A program made the position numbers and the translations under genes. A DNA stretch of 64,000 bases from Lepus europaeus. Its lineage: Eukaryota > Chordata > Mammalia > Lagomorpha > Leporidae. The DNA is taken from NCBI RefSeq assembly GCF_033115175.1, contig NC_084843.1, forward strand, positions 58,072,474 through 58,136,473, given 5' to 3'. The notes below the pieces were generated by a model. That model had not been told where the DNA came from and searched no databases. It was given only the letters and a program-made list of their open reading frames with translations. Positions 56,903-64,000 of this stretch are shown one piece after another. How positions within the stretch are numbered: the stretch's first letter is position 1; the number at the start of each line of letters is the position of its first letter.

Positions 56903-57714
56903 CATGAAGAAACTACTGGAACTCATAGAAGAGTTTGGTAAAGTAGAAGGATATAAAATCAGTACACAAAAACCAACAGCTTTTGTATACATAGACAATG
57001 CCACAGCTAAGAAAGAACTTCTAAGATCAATCCCATTCACAATAGCTACAAAAAAAATCAGATACCTTGGAATAAATTTAACCAAGCATGTCGAAGATCT
57101 CTATGATGAGAATTAGAAAACATTAAAGAAAGTAATAGAAAAAGATAACAAAAAATGGAAAAATCATCCATGTTCATGGATTGGAAGAAACAGCGTCATC
57201 AAAAATGTCCATTCTTCCAAAAGCAATTTATAGATTCAATGTGATACCAATCAAAATAGCAAAGACATTCTTCTCAGATATAGAAAAAAATGATGTTGAA
57301 TTTTTTTTTTTTTTTTTTTTTTTTTGGACAGGCAGAGCGGATAGTGAGAGAGAGACAGAGAGAAAGGTCTTCCTTTTTGCCATTGGTTCACCCTCCAATG
57401 GCCACTGTGGCAAGCACATCATGCTGATCCGAAGCCAGGAGCCAGGCGCCTCTCCTGGTCTCCCATGCGGGTGCAGGGCCCAAGCACTTGGGCCATCCTC
57501 TACTGTCTTCCCAGGCCATAACAGAGAGCTGGCCTGGAAGAGGGGCAACCGGGACAGAATCTGGTGCCCCGACTGGGACTAGAACCCGGTGTGCCTGCGC
57601 CGCAAGGCGGAGCATTAGCCTGTTAAGCCACAGCGCCGGCGATGCTGAAATTTATATGGAAACACAAAAGACCTCAAATAGCTACAGCAATCTTATACAA
57701 CAAAAACAAAGCCA
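56903..57714 (+). mobile_element. L1 ORF2 block, inverted, split by a SINE
   Basis: Encodes KLLELIEEFGKVEGYKISTQ through SIPFTIATKKIRYLGINL and, after the SINE, IYMETQ...NLIQQKQ, which in the proper frame reads KNKA. In intact L1 these residues come just before DLKTYYKAV, the start of the block on the other strand. The two blocks are therefore neighbours in one L1 RNA, joined here head to head as in twin priming. Confidence 0.85.
57301..57640 (-). mobile_element. Young C-SINE, antisense, in the inverted L1 block
   Basis: GATGTTGAA at 57292-57300 and GATGCTGAA at 57641-57649. Younger than the L1 insertion. Confidence 0.92.
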
Positions 57715-58200
57715 CAGTCATGAGCACCCAGACTCAGGAGTCTCTGTTTGGCTGGTTGCTGGGCATAGACATGAGCTGGCACAGCTGTTATATATGTCCA
57801 AAGTGGTGCTTGTTATAAGCTTGTTATAGGATGTTGTTGCAGGTTGACTGGGGAGAGAGAAACATGCCCCCGCTTTGTGTTTTCTCCTCTAGTTTGGCAG
57901 GTACACTATTCTTCATGGGGCTCCAAGCCAGATTCTCTCTAGGCTCTTCCTGCAGCTTTTTCACCAGTGGCTTGAGCTACTGCAGTCTGGTCTCACCTCA
58001 TTCTCCAACACTGGTGTTGAGGCTCTTGGCTGCTGGGGTCCTGAGTGTAGGTGCACTGTGTCCCTCTAATTTGTGTAGTTTCTTCTGTTGTTTGCCCTAA
58101 CTCTTCCCTGATACGGCACTCTTCCCACTTTTTTAAACTATCTTCTCGTAGATTAGAGCAGTAAGCTCCCTCCCTGCTCTGCAATCCTAATCCAATCTCC
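57715..58200. other. Unidentified 490-base segment inside the L1 insertion
   Basis: Sequence of higher GC content than the flanks, starting GTCATGAGCACCCAGACTCA and ending CCTAATCCAATCTCC just before the target duplication. I do not recognise it as ORF2 or 3' UTR. It could be an L1 5' UTR on the minus strand, another RNA copied by template switching, or an earlier insertion. No long open frame with a recognisable product. Confidence 0.5.
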
Positions 58201-58263
58201 TCTGTATTATTTTTTATAAATGGATGTATATTCATAATTATCTCAAAATGAATAGTTAAAAAA

Positions 58264-58800
58264 AACAGGAATGTAAATAAGATATCCATGGAGACTCACT
58301 GCAGGATGGTAAGAATCCTTATTTTTCTTGCTTCTATTTTTCTATATTTCCTAATTTCACATTATGAAAATCTTCACTATTTATAGGAAAGTCTTTTTCC
58401 TGTTTGAGGAAAAATACACTTCTTAATTCTTATTTCTTTTTTTTTTTAACTTTTATTTAATGAATATAAATTTCCAAAGTACAGTCTTAATTCTTATTTC
58501 TAATTAACACACTCAAAAATACTGAATCCTTAGCATTCATCTAACCTGAGTATGTATAAACACAACACCACAACTGGCTCAGATATGAAGGAAAATATGT
58601 AAAAGTGTATTTCTATTCATTATATGTTAATAGTTATATTCACATATATATTATTGACTACATACAGATCATAATTTTCAAAATTTTTTGAGTAAAAGTA
58701 CTTTCCAGATAGCATCTTTTCATGTAACCATTTCAGAAGAAAACTAGTGACATACTTTAAATGTACACACAATTACAATTCTGGCCAATTTGAAACATAC
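58264..58800. other. SLC25A16 intron 6 next to exon 6
   Basis: Apart from the 47-bp L1 end no repeat recognised. Confidence 0.55.
58438..58484 (-). mobile_element. 47-bp L1 3'-end insertion
   Basis: Poly(T) followed by AACTTTTATTTAATGAATAT and AAATTTCCAAAGTAC, the reverse complement of the L1 terminus seen at 21097-21140. A 17-base perfect target duplication TCTTAATTCTTATTTCT lies at 58421-58437 and 58485-58501. An extreme 5' truncation. Confidence 0.9.
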
Positions 58801-58867
58801 CTGCATATGGAGCCATTCCTAATAAGGTAGGCATGAGACCTCTGTAAAATCCAAGGAAACCACCTTC
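58801..58867 (-). CDS. SLC25A16: SLC25A16 exon 6
   Basis: 67 nt encoding residues 182-203, EGGFLGFYRGLMPTLLGMAP then YA, plus one base of Gly204. It is the matrix helix of repeat 2 with the FYRGLMP motif entering transmembrane helix 4. Acceptor TTGAAAG|GAAGG with a pyrimidine-rich stretch just upstream, donor GCAG|GTATGT. Confidence 0.92.
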
Positions 58868-59119
58868 CTTTCAAGTGAAAGAAAATTTGAAGTGAGATTA
58901 CACTATGTTCATTATGATAAACATCAAAGAACAAATGTACACATTATCATGAAATCAATATTCTGGAAACCACCCCCCAAAACACAAAGATACATTTTCA
59001 TAATTATTATCAATATCAATAGTTATAACTAAGAGAATAATCACTTAGAAAAAATTTAAAATATTTTCCTAAATATAAAATGACATGTTATAAATGAGTA
59101 AAGTAAACATAATATATAC

Positions 59120-59241
59120 CTTTGCATAAATTGTTTTGAATGCATGAATAATTCCTTTATAAGTGTGTTCTCCTTTCACCTGGAATGCTAGGCGTACTCT
59201 CACCATATCAAGAGGGTATGTACAGATAACTGCAGTCATAC
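59120..59241 (-). CDS. SLC25A16: SLC25A16 exon 5, second carrier signature
   Basis: 122 nt encoding residues 142-181. CTYPLDMVRVRLAFQ contains the PxDxxRxR form of the mitochondrial carrier signature (Px[DE]xx[KR]). It is followed by GEHTYKGIIHAFKTIYAK, the matrix loop of repeat 2. Acceptor TTTTAG|GTATGA, donor GCAAAG|GTATAT. Confidence 0.94.
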
Positions 59242-59285
59242 CTAAAAATAAAGTAGAAACTTAAATGTAAACAACACTTTGTCAA

Positions 59286-59605
59286 GGGCAAGCACTGTGG
59301 CATAGCAGGTTAAAGCGCTGCTTACACCACCAACATCCCATATGAGTGACAGTTCAAGTCCTGTCTGCTTTGCTGCTGATCCAGCTTCCTACTCATGTGC
59401 CTGGGAAAGCAGTGGAAGGTGGCCAAGTCCTTGTGCCCCTGCCACTCATATGGGAGATCTGGATGGCGCTCTAGGCTCCTGGCTCGGCTTGACTCAGCTC
59501 TAACTGTTGAGGCCATCTGGAGAATGAACCAAGAGATGGAAGATCACTTTCTTTCTCTATCTGTCCCTCATGTTGTCACTCTTTCAAATAAATAAATCTA
59601 AAGAA
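59286..59605 (+). mobile_element. C-SINE, sense
   Basis: AGGGCAAGCACTGTGGCATA head, CAAATAAATAAATC end. About 45 bases upstream (gene sense) of exon 5. Confidence 0.88.
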
Positions 59606-59857
59606 AGTTTTCTCAGAGAAAAAAGACAAATTTCCACAAGTAGAATTGTAAAAGCACTGTATGCTTTTCATATAGCCATATATTTAGACTATTCCTTACC
59701 ATCCACTGTAAAATACTTTTTAAGTTGGGATATTAATGATTTCTTGTACAAGTATGACTAAGTACAGAAAGATAACAAATGTGTGGCGTGCTATGTAGTC
59801 AATGTCACACATATTACCTAAACCAAATTAAGTATTTCCATAGAAAATCAATGTCAG

Positions 59858-60171
59858 AGGGGCTGGCAATGTGGTAGAACAGGTTAAGCTGCTGCCTGCA
59901 ACACTGAATACCACATGGGCACCAGTTTGAGTTCCAGCTACTCCATTTCTGATCCAGCTCCCTGCTAATGGCCTCCGAAAGCAGTAGAGGATGACCCAAG
60001 TCCTTGGGCCCCCAAACCCATCTTGGAGATCAGAATAAAGCTCCTGGGTTCAGCCTGGCCACTGCAACCACTTAGGGAATGAACCAACAGATAGTAGATC
60101 TCTCTCTGTCTCTCCTTCTCACCTTCTCTCTCTAACTCTTTCTAATAAATAAAATAAATCTGAAAAAAAAT
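59858..60171 (+). mobile_element. C-SINE, sense, next to an exon donor
   Basis: Target repeat AAAATCAATGTCAGA at 59844-59857 and 60172-60186. Confidence 0.92.
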
Positions 60172-60211
60172 AAAATCAATGTCAGAAGCAAAATATACCT
60201 ATTCCTCTTAC

Positions 60212-60275
60212 CTGCCATAGATCCAGCCAGTAATCTGTGCACATGACCAGAAACTCCCAACTTTGTAGTAATTAA
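60212..60275 (-). CDS. SLC25A16: SLC25A16 exon 4
   Basis: 64 nt encoding residues 120-140, LITTKLGVSGHVHRLLAGSM then A, plus one base of Gly141. It is the cytosolic loop and the start of transmembrane helix 3 (AGSMAG). Acceptor TTCTAG|TTAATT, donor GGCAG|GTAAGA. A C-SINE insertion ends within about 26 bases of the donor on the intron side. Confidence 0.92.
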
Positions 60276-60700
60276 CTAGAAACCGAAAACACTGAATTAA
60301 ACAAGGTATTTTTTAAATGCTGCTCGTTCACTGTTTAATAATGATGACTAACTTCAAAAGGGTTGCTAGACTAGTAAAAAGCAACTTAATAAAGTTAATG
60401 AAATGAGCACAATTAATACAAATCTGGGTAGTATTGTATTACATCAGAACAAGGTCTTTCCTCTGTTGTCACCATTCTATTTTTTGTTCTTTTGCACAAG
60501 CAATCTAGCTTAGCGTTGTAAAATAGGAAATACATAATACTATATATTACTGACCACAAACCTGAAAGGTTGTGAGTGGGGATAGTAGGAGTAAGATGCT
60601 ACTACAGGAATGCGACAAAGAAGTCTTGATATACTAATGGCATCAACTCTTAATGCCTAGCTTTAAAAGCTGTTCACACCCCTATCATTTAGGTTTCACT
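60276..60700. other. SLC25A16 intron 3, non-repetitive
   Basis: Nothing recognised. Confidence 0.5.
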
Positions 60701-61043
60701 TTTTTTTTTTTTTTTACAGGCAGAGTGGACAGTGAGAGAGAGAGAGAGAGAGAAAGGTCTTCCTTTTGCCGTTGGTTCACCCTCCAATGGCCGCCGCGGT
60801 AGGTGCACTGCGGCCGGCGCACCGCGCTGATCCAATGGCAGGAGCCAGGTGCTTCTCCTGGTCTCCCATGGGGTGCAGGGCCCAAGTACTTGGGCCATCC
60901 TCCACTGCACTCCCTGGCCACAGCAGAGAGCTGGCCTGGAAGAGGGGCAACCGGGACAGGATCCAGTGCCCCGACCGGGACTAGAACCCGGTGTGTCGGC
61001 GCCGCTAGGCGGAGGATTAGCCTATTGAGCTGCGGCGCCGGCT
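60701..61043 (-). mobile_element. Young C-SINE, antisense
   Basis: ACAGGCAGAGTGGACAGTGA to CTGCGGCGCCGGCT; weak flank match AGGTTTCACT / AGGTGTCACT. Confidence 0.9.
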
Positions 61044-61108
61044 AAGGTGTCACTCTTAAGACACCCTTTGAAACTTACAGTTCCTAGTTCTTGTGTTAAG
61101 ATAATGTC

Positions 61109-61452
61109 GGAGGGGCGGGTGTTTTGGCACAGTGGGTTAAGCCCTGGCTTACAACACCTGCATACCACATGAGAGTACAGCTCTGAGATCGGGATACACT
61201 GCTTCTGACACAGCTTACTCAAACTACCCCTAGAAAGGCCACAGAAGATAGCCCAAGTAGTTGGCTTCTTGCCACCTGTGTGGGAGACCCAGGTGAAGCT
61301 GCTGGCTCCTAGCTTCAGCCTGGCTCAGCTCAAGCTGTTAAAAGGCATTTGGGGAGTGAACCAGCACATGAAGATCTTTCTCTCTCAATCTTCCTCTGTC
61401 ACTCCCTCTGTTGGTCTCTCTCTATAAATTAAAAAAAAAAAAAAAAAAAAAA
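61109..61452 (+). mobile_element. C-SINE, sense, old
   Basis: AAGATAATGT before and after; about 26 A with one break. Confidence 0.86.
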
Positions 61453-61669
61453 GAATCTTTAAAAAGAAAAAAGATAATGTTTGAGGGGATAAACTCTCTC
61501 AGGAACAGAAGGAAACTTAATCAATGAGTTGGTTAGAATAGCTATTATATTACTCCAAAATATACTTTTACAATATGATCTCACAATTTTATTTAATAAA
61601 TAAAACAAAAGACACAATGTTCCTTTCCTAAAATTGAGAAACAAGGAGTATGTTAAAAAGCAGTTGAGG

Positions 61670-61920
61670 GGCCGGCGCCGCGGCTCAATAGGCTAATCCT
61701 CCGCCTAGTGGCGCCGGCACACCAGGTTCTAGTCCCGGTCAGGGCACCAGATTCTGTCCTGGTTGCCCCTCTTCCAGGCCAGCTCTCTGCTGTGACCCGG
61801 GAAGGCAGTGGAGGATGGCCCAAGTGCTTGGGCCCTGCACCCGCATGGGAGACCAGGAGAAAGCACCTGGCCACAGTGCGCCAGCCGCAGTGGCCATTGG
61901 AGGGTGAACCAAGGCTGGTG
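61670..61920 (+). mobile_element. Young C-SINE lacking its 3' end and tail
   Basis: GGCCGGCGCCGCGGCTCAAT head to GGAGGGTGAACCAA; AAAGCAGTTGAGG on both sides. Confidence 0.9.
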
Positions 61921-61934
61921 TAAAGCAGTTGAGG

Positions 61935-62249
61935 GGCTGTGGTGTAAAGACACTGCCTGAAGCACTGGCATCCCATATGGGTACCAGTTCAAGTCTCAGC
62001 TGCTCCACTTCCGATCCAGCTCTCTGCTACAGCCTTGAAAAGCAGTGGAGGATGGCCCAAGTCCTTTGGCCCCTGCACCCACGTGGGAGACCCAGAAGAA
62101 GTTACTGGCTTCAAATCGGCTCAGCTCTGGCCGGTGCAGCCATCTGGGGGAGTGAACCAGTACATGGAAGACCTCTCTTTCCCTCTCTACCTCTGCCTCT
62201 CTGTGACTCTGCTTTTCAAATAAATAAATAAATATTTTTTAAAAATAAT
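61935..62249 (+). mobile_element. C-SINE, sense, same insertion site
   Basis: GGCTGTGGTGTAAAGACACT head; AAAGCAGTTGAGG before, AAAGCAACTAAGG after. Confidence 0.87.
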
Positions 62250-62263
62250 AAAAGCAACTAAGG

Positions 62264-62598
62264 GGCCAGCACTGTGGCATGGCAGGTAAAGCTGCCACCT
62301 GTAGTGCCAGCATCCCAAATGGGCACCAGTTTGAGTCCCAGTTGCTCCACTTCCAATCCAGCTCTCTGCTGTGGCCTGGGAAAGCAGTAGAAGATGGTCA
62401 GAGTCCTTGGGCCCCTGCACCTGCATAAGAGATCCAAAGAAAGAAACTCCTGGCTCCTGGCTTTCTAATGACCCAACTCTGGCCATTGTGGTCATTTGGG
62501 GATGAACCAGTGGATGGAAGACCTCTCTCTCTGCCTCTCCTTCTGTTACTGTGTAACTCTGACTTTCAAATAAATAAATAAATCTTAAAAAAAAATTT
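62264..62598 (+). mobile_element. C-SINE, sense, same insertion site
   Basis: GGCCAGCACTGTGGCATGGC head directly after AAAGCAACTAAGG. Confidence 0.88.
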
Positions 62599-62837
62599 AT
62601 TTTATGGATTTATCTTTATCTTATTGAAAGATATTTTGGCTTTTTTTCCTAAGTGTGAACATAAAACATTTACTTATGAATGACTAACAATTTCGGAAAA
62701 AATAACTCCAAAACCCAAACTATACTAAAAATTTAAGCTCTTTCAAGTCTTACTCCTTAACAAAGCCATTACTTTATTCATTTATTCAAAGTATCTTTAA
62801 AGTTCAGAGGAGATGCCTGGTAAATCAGCATCATATT

Positions 62838-62875
62838 AAAAAAAAAAAAAAGAGAGAGAGAGAGACAGAAAGAGA
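62838..62875. repeat. A/GA-rich simple repeat beside exon 3 donor
   Basis: (A)14 then (GA)7; ends about 13 bases from the donor of SLC25A16 exon 3, on the intron side. Confidence 0.85.
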
Positions 62876-62888
62876 AAAGTTCACCCAC

Positions 62889-63022
62889 TGTTTTATAATG
62901 CTCAAATGCCATAAACTGGATTGCGCCATAGGGAAAGATTCGAATCATCATGGCACCATTTCCTTTATACAATCCCAGGAATCCTTCCTTTTGGGGAACA
63001 GCACGCAATGCAGAAAATACTC
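62889..63022 (-). CDS. SLC25A16: SLC25A16 exon 3
   Basis: 134 nt encoding residues 76-119, VFSALRAVPQKEGFLGLYKG through FPYGAIQFMAFEHYKT, with two bases of Gly75 at the front. This is the matrix helix and second transmembrane helix of carrier repeat 1, including the GLYKGNG motif. Acceptor AAATAG|GAGTAT, donor AAAACA|GTGGGT. A GA-rich simple repeat begins about 15 bases past the donor. Confidence 0.94.
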
Positions 63023-63245
63023 CTATTTTAAGAAAGATTTAAGAAGAAAAATACTATTAAGATGCAGAAAACTATCTAAATTCAAATTGTCCTTGCAATC
63101 ACCAACAAAGATTACTATGCTATCATTCATGATATAATTTTGCCACAGAAATTACATAAATAGTAAATGTTCTATAATAAACTTACTTAAAAGATAACAC
63201 ACATCCAAATTATATAAGCATACCTCATATAAAAATATAAAACCT

Positions 63246-63592
63246 GGGGCCAGGGTGGCAGTGTAGTTTATGCTGCAGATTTCAACACTGGCATACCAAA
63301 TTGGGGTGCCAGTTCAAGTCTGGCTGCTCTGCTTCTCATTTGCCTTCCTGCTAATGAACCTGGAAAAGCAGCAGAAAATGGCCCAAGTACTTGGTTGCTT
63401 TGCTCCTGATCCAGCTTCCTACTAATGCACCTGAGAGAACAGCAGAAGATGGTCCAAGTACTTGGGCCCCTGCTACCCACATGGGAGACTAGGATGGAGC
63501 TCCTGGCTCCTGGCTTCTGGCTTCTGTCTGGCCTAGCCCCAGACGTAGTGATCAATTGTGGAGTGAACCAGTAGATAAATCTCTTTCTAGGA
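63246..63592 (+). mobile_element. C-SINE, sense, with an internal duplication
   Basis: The block ending GCCCAAGTACTTGG (about 63323-63394) is repeated, diverged, at about 63395-63466. Confidence 0.78.
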
Positions 63593-63940
63593 CCTCTGTC
63601 ATGGTTCAGCAGGCTAAGCCACCACCTACAAGTGGCTGTCATCCCATATGCATGCTGATTCGAGTCCTCACTGCTCCATTTCCAACCCAGCTCCTTGCTA
63701 ACACACCTGAAAAGCAGTAGAAGATGGACCAAGTGTTTGGGCCCCTGCCATCTATGTGGAATATCCAGATGGAGTTCTAGGCATCTGGCTTTAGCCTGGC
63801 CCACCTCAGCTGTTACAGCCATTGGGGAGTAAAGCAGCAGATGGAAGATCTCTTTCTCTCTCTTCCTCTGTGTTTCTCTCTCTCTCTCTCTCTGCAACTC
63901 TGCCTTTCAAGCAAATAAATCAATCTTCTTTAAAAACAAA
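63593..63940 (+). mobile_element. C-SINE, sense
   Basis: CCTCTGTCATGGTTCAGCAG head, CAAGCAAATAAATC end. Confidence 0.85.
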
Positions 63941-63959
63941 CAAACAAAAAAAAACCTCT

Positions 63960-64000
63960 GAGGCCAGCACTGTAGCAATGTAGGTTAAGCCTCTGTCTGC
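63960..64000 (+). mobile_element. C-SINE head, cut by the window edge
   Basis: GAGGCCAGCACTGTAGCAAT; continues past 64000. Confidence 0.8.

Larger units (their letters stand above)
54661..58218 (-). mobile_element. Rearranged lagomorph L1 insertion with internal inversion
   Basis: An L1 inserted into the 3' end of an older L1M copy. The target CTCTGTATTA recurs at 54661 and 58201, and the older element reads on across both junctions. From left: 3' UTR and C-terminal ORF2 in minus orientation (54680 to about 56900); ORF2 reverse-transcriptase C-terminal part in plus orientation (about 56903-57714, broken by a SINE); then about 490 bases of unidentified sequence to 58200. Translations include [16 protein letters not shown] and [12 protein letters not shown] on minus and TIATKKIRYLGINLTKHVED on plus, the usual L1 ORF2 landmarks. 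Stops and frameshifts make it dead. Confidence 0.85.
50186..58265 (+). mobile_element. Second old L1M copy, fragmented host of the younger L1
   Basis: L1M-like fragments at 50186-50390, 51120-51198, 53690-54660 and 58201-58262 (ending ATAATTATCTCAAAATGAAT). The landmarks are CATACTGTATGATATCATTT and TACATGGATGAATCCTCAGG. Interrupted by about ten SINEs and by the 3.5-kb L1 at 54661-58218. Confidence 0.65.
32780..64000 (-). other. SLC25A16: SLC25A16 gene, exons 3-9 and 3' UTR (exons 1-2 past the right edge)
   Basis: SLC25A16 is a six-helix mitochondrial inner-membrane carrier (Graves disease carrier protein). It is related to yeast Leu5 and thought to bring coenzyme A or a precursor into the matrix. 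Seven exons on the minus strand join in phase into residues 76-332 of a 332-residue protein by comparison with human: second half of carrier repeat 1, all of repeat 2 and all of repeat 3. Carrier signatures are YPLDMVRVRL (exon 5) and YPFDVTRRRM (exon 8). Glycine-tyrosine motifs are GFLGLYKG, GFLGFYRG and GIRKGLYRG. All splice sites are GT-AG. Intron 6 is about 17 kb and packed with L1 and SINE insertions. Confidence 0.94.

Noticed and set aside
56903..57116. Active reverse transcriptase gene
   Set aside because: A short inverted fragment of L1 ORF2 with stops and a SINE inside; not functional.

Overview
The window is nuclear DNA from a lagomorph, most likely the European rabbit (Oryctolagus cuniculus) or a close relative. 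The evidence is about one hundred copies of the rabbit 'C' tRNA-derived SINE, together with two split genes whose exons translate into recognisable vertebrate proteins. Species is inferred from repeat type, not proven. There are no prokaryotic features, CRISPR arrays or operons.

Two protein genes lie head to tail on the minus strand. From 24.8 kb leftwards is the 5' part of DNA2 (nuclease/helicase of DNA replication and end resection). Exons 1-6 can be placed to the base at 24714-24787, 22966-23148, 19673-19856, 16691-16836, 7758-7883 and 3992-4211. They encode residues 1-311: the N-terminal segment, the first iron-sulphur cysteine and most of the RecB-like nuclease core. The helicase half lies beyond the left edge. 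A CpG-rich, TATA-less promoter with NRF1, GC-box and CRE-like motifs sits at 24.3-25.1 kb. From the right edge to about 32.8 kb is SLC25A16 (mitochondrial carrier), exons 3-9 at 62889-63022, 60212-60275, 59120-59241, 58801-58867, 41668-41830, 38503-38571 and 34267-34423, with a repeat-free 1.5 kb 3' UTR. Exons 1-2 lie beyond the right edge. All splice phases join without error, so both genes look intact in the part seen.

The rest is introns plus an intergenic spacer of about 8 kb (25-32.7 kb), built mainly from transposable elements: C-SINEs of at least two ages, old mammalian L1 fragments (25.9-29.5 kb, 45.5-54.7 kb), younger lagomorph L1 3' ends (20.66-21.15 kb, 54.67-58.2 kb, and a 47-bp fragment at 58.44 kb), MIR and L2-like relics, hAT-type DNA transposons (MER5A, MER20, a MER3-like copy), an old inverted-repeat DNA element at 20.5-22.1 kb, and a retroposed U6 snRNA copy at 40.3 kb.

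I found no undescribed biochemical system. The most informative signals are retrotransposition structures: a twin-primed L1 carrying about 490 bp of unidentified sequence inside its target duplication; SINE copies with clean target duplications but no 3' end or A-tail; and places where two to four elements inserted at the same nick site, each time repeating the same short target sequence.
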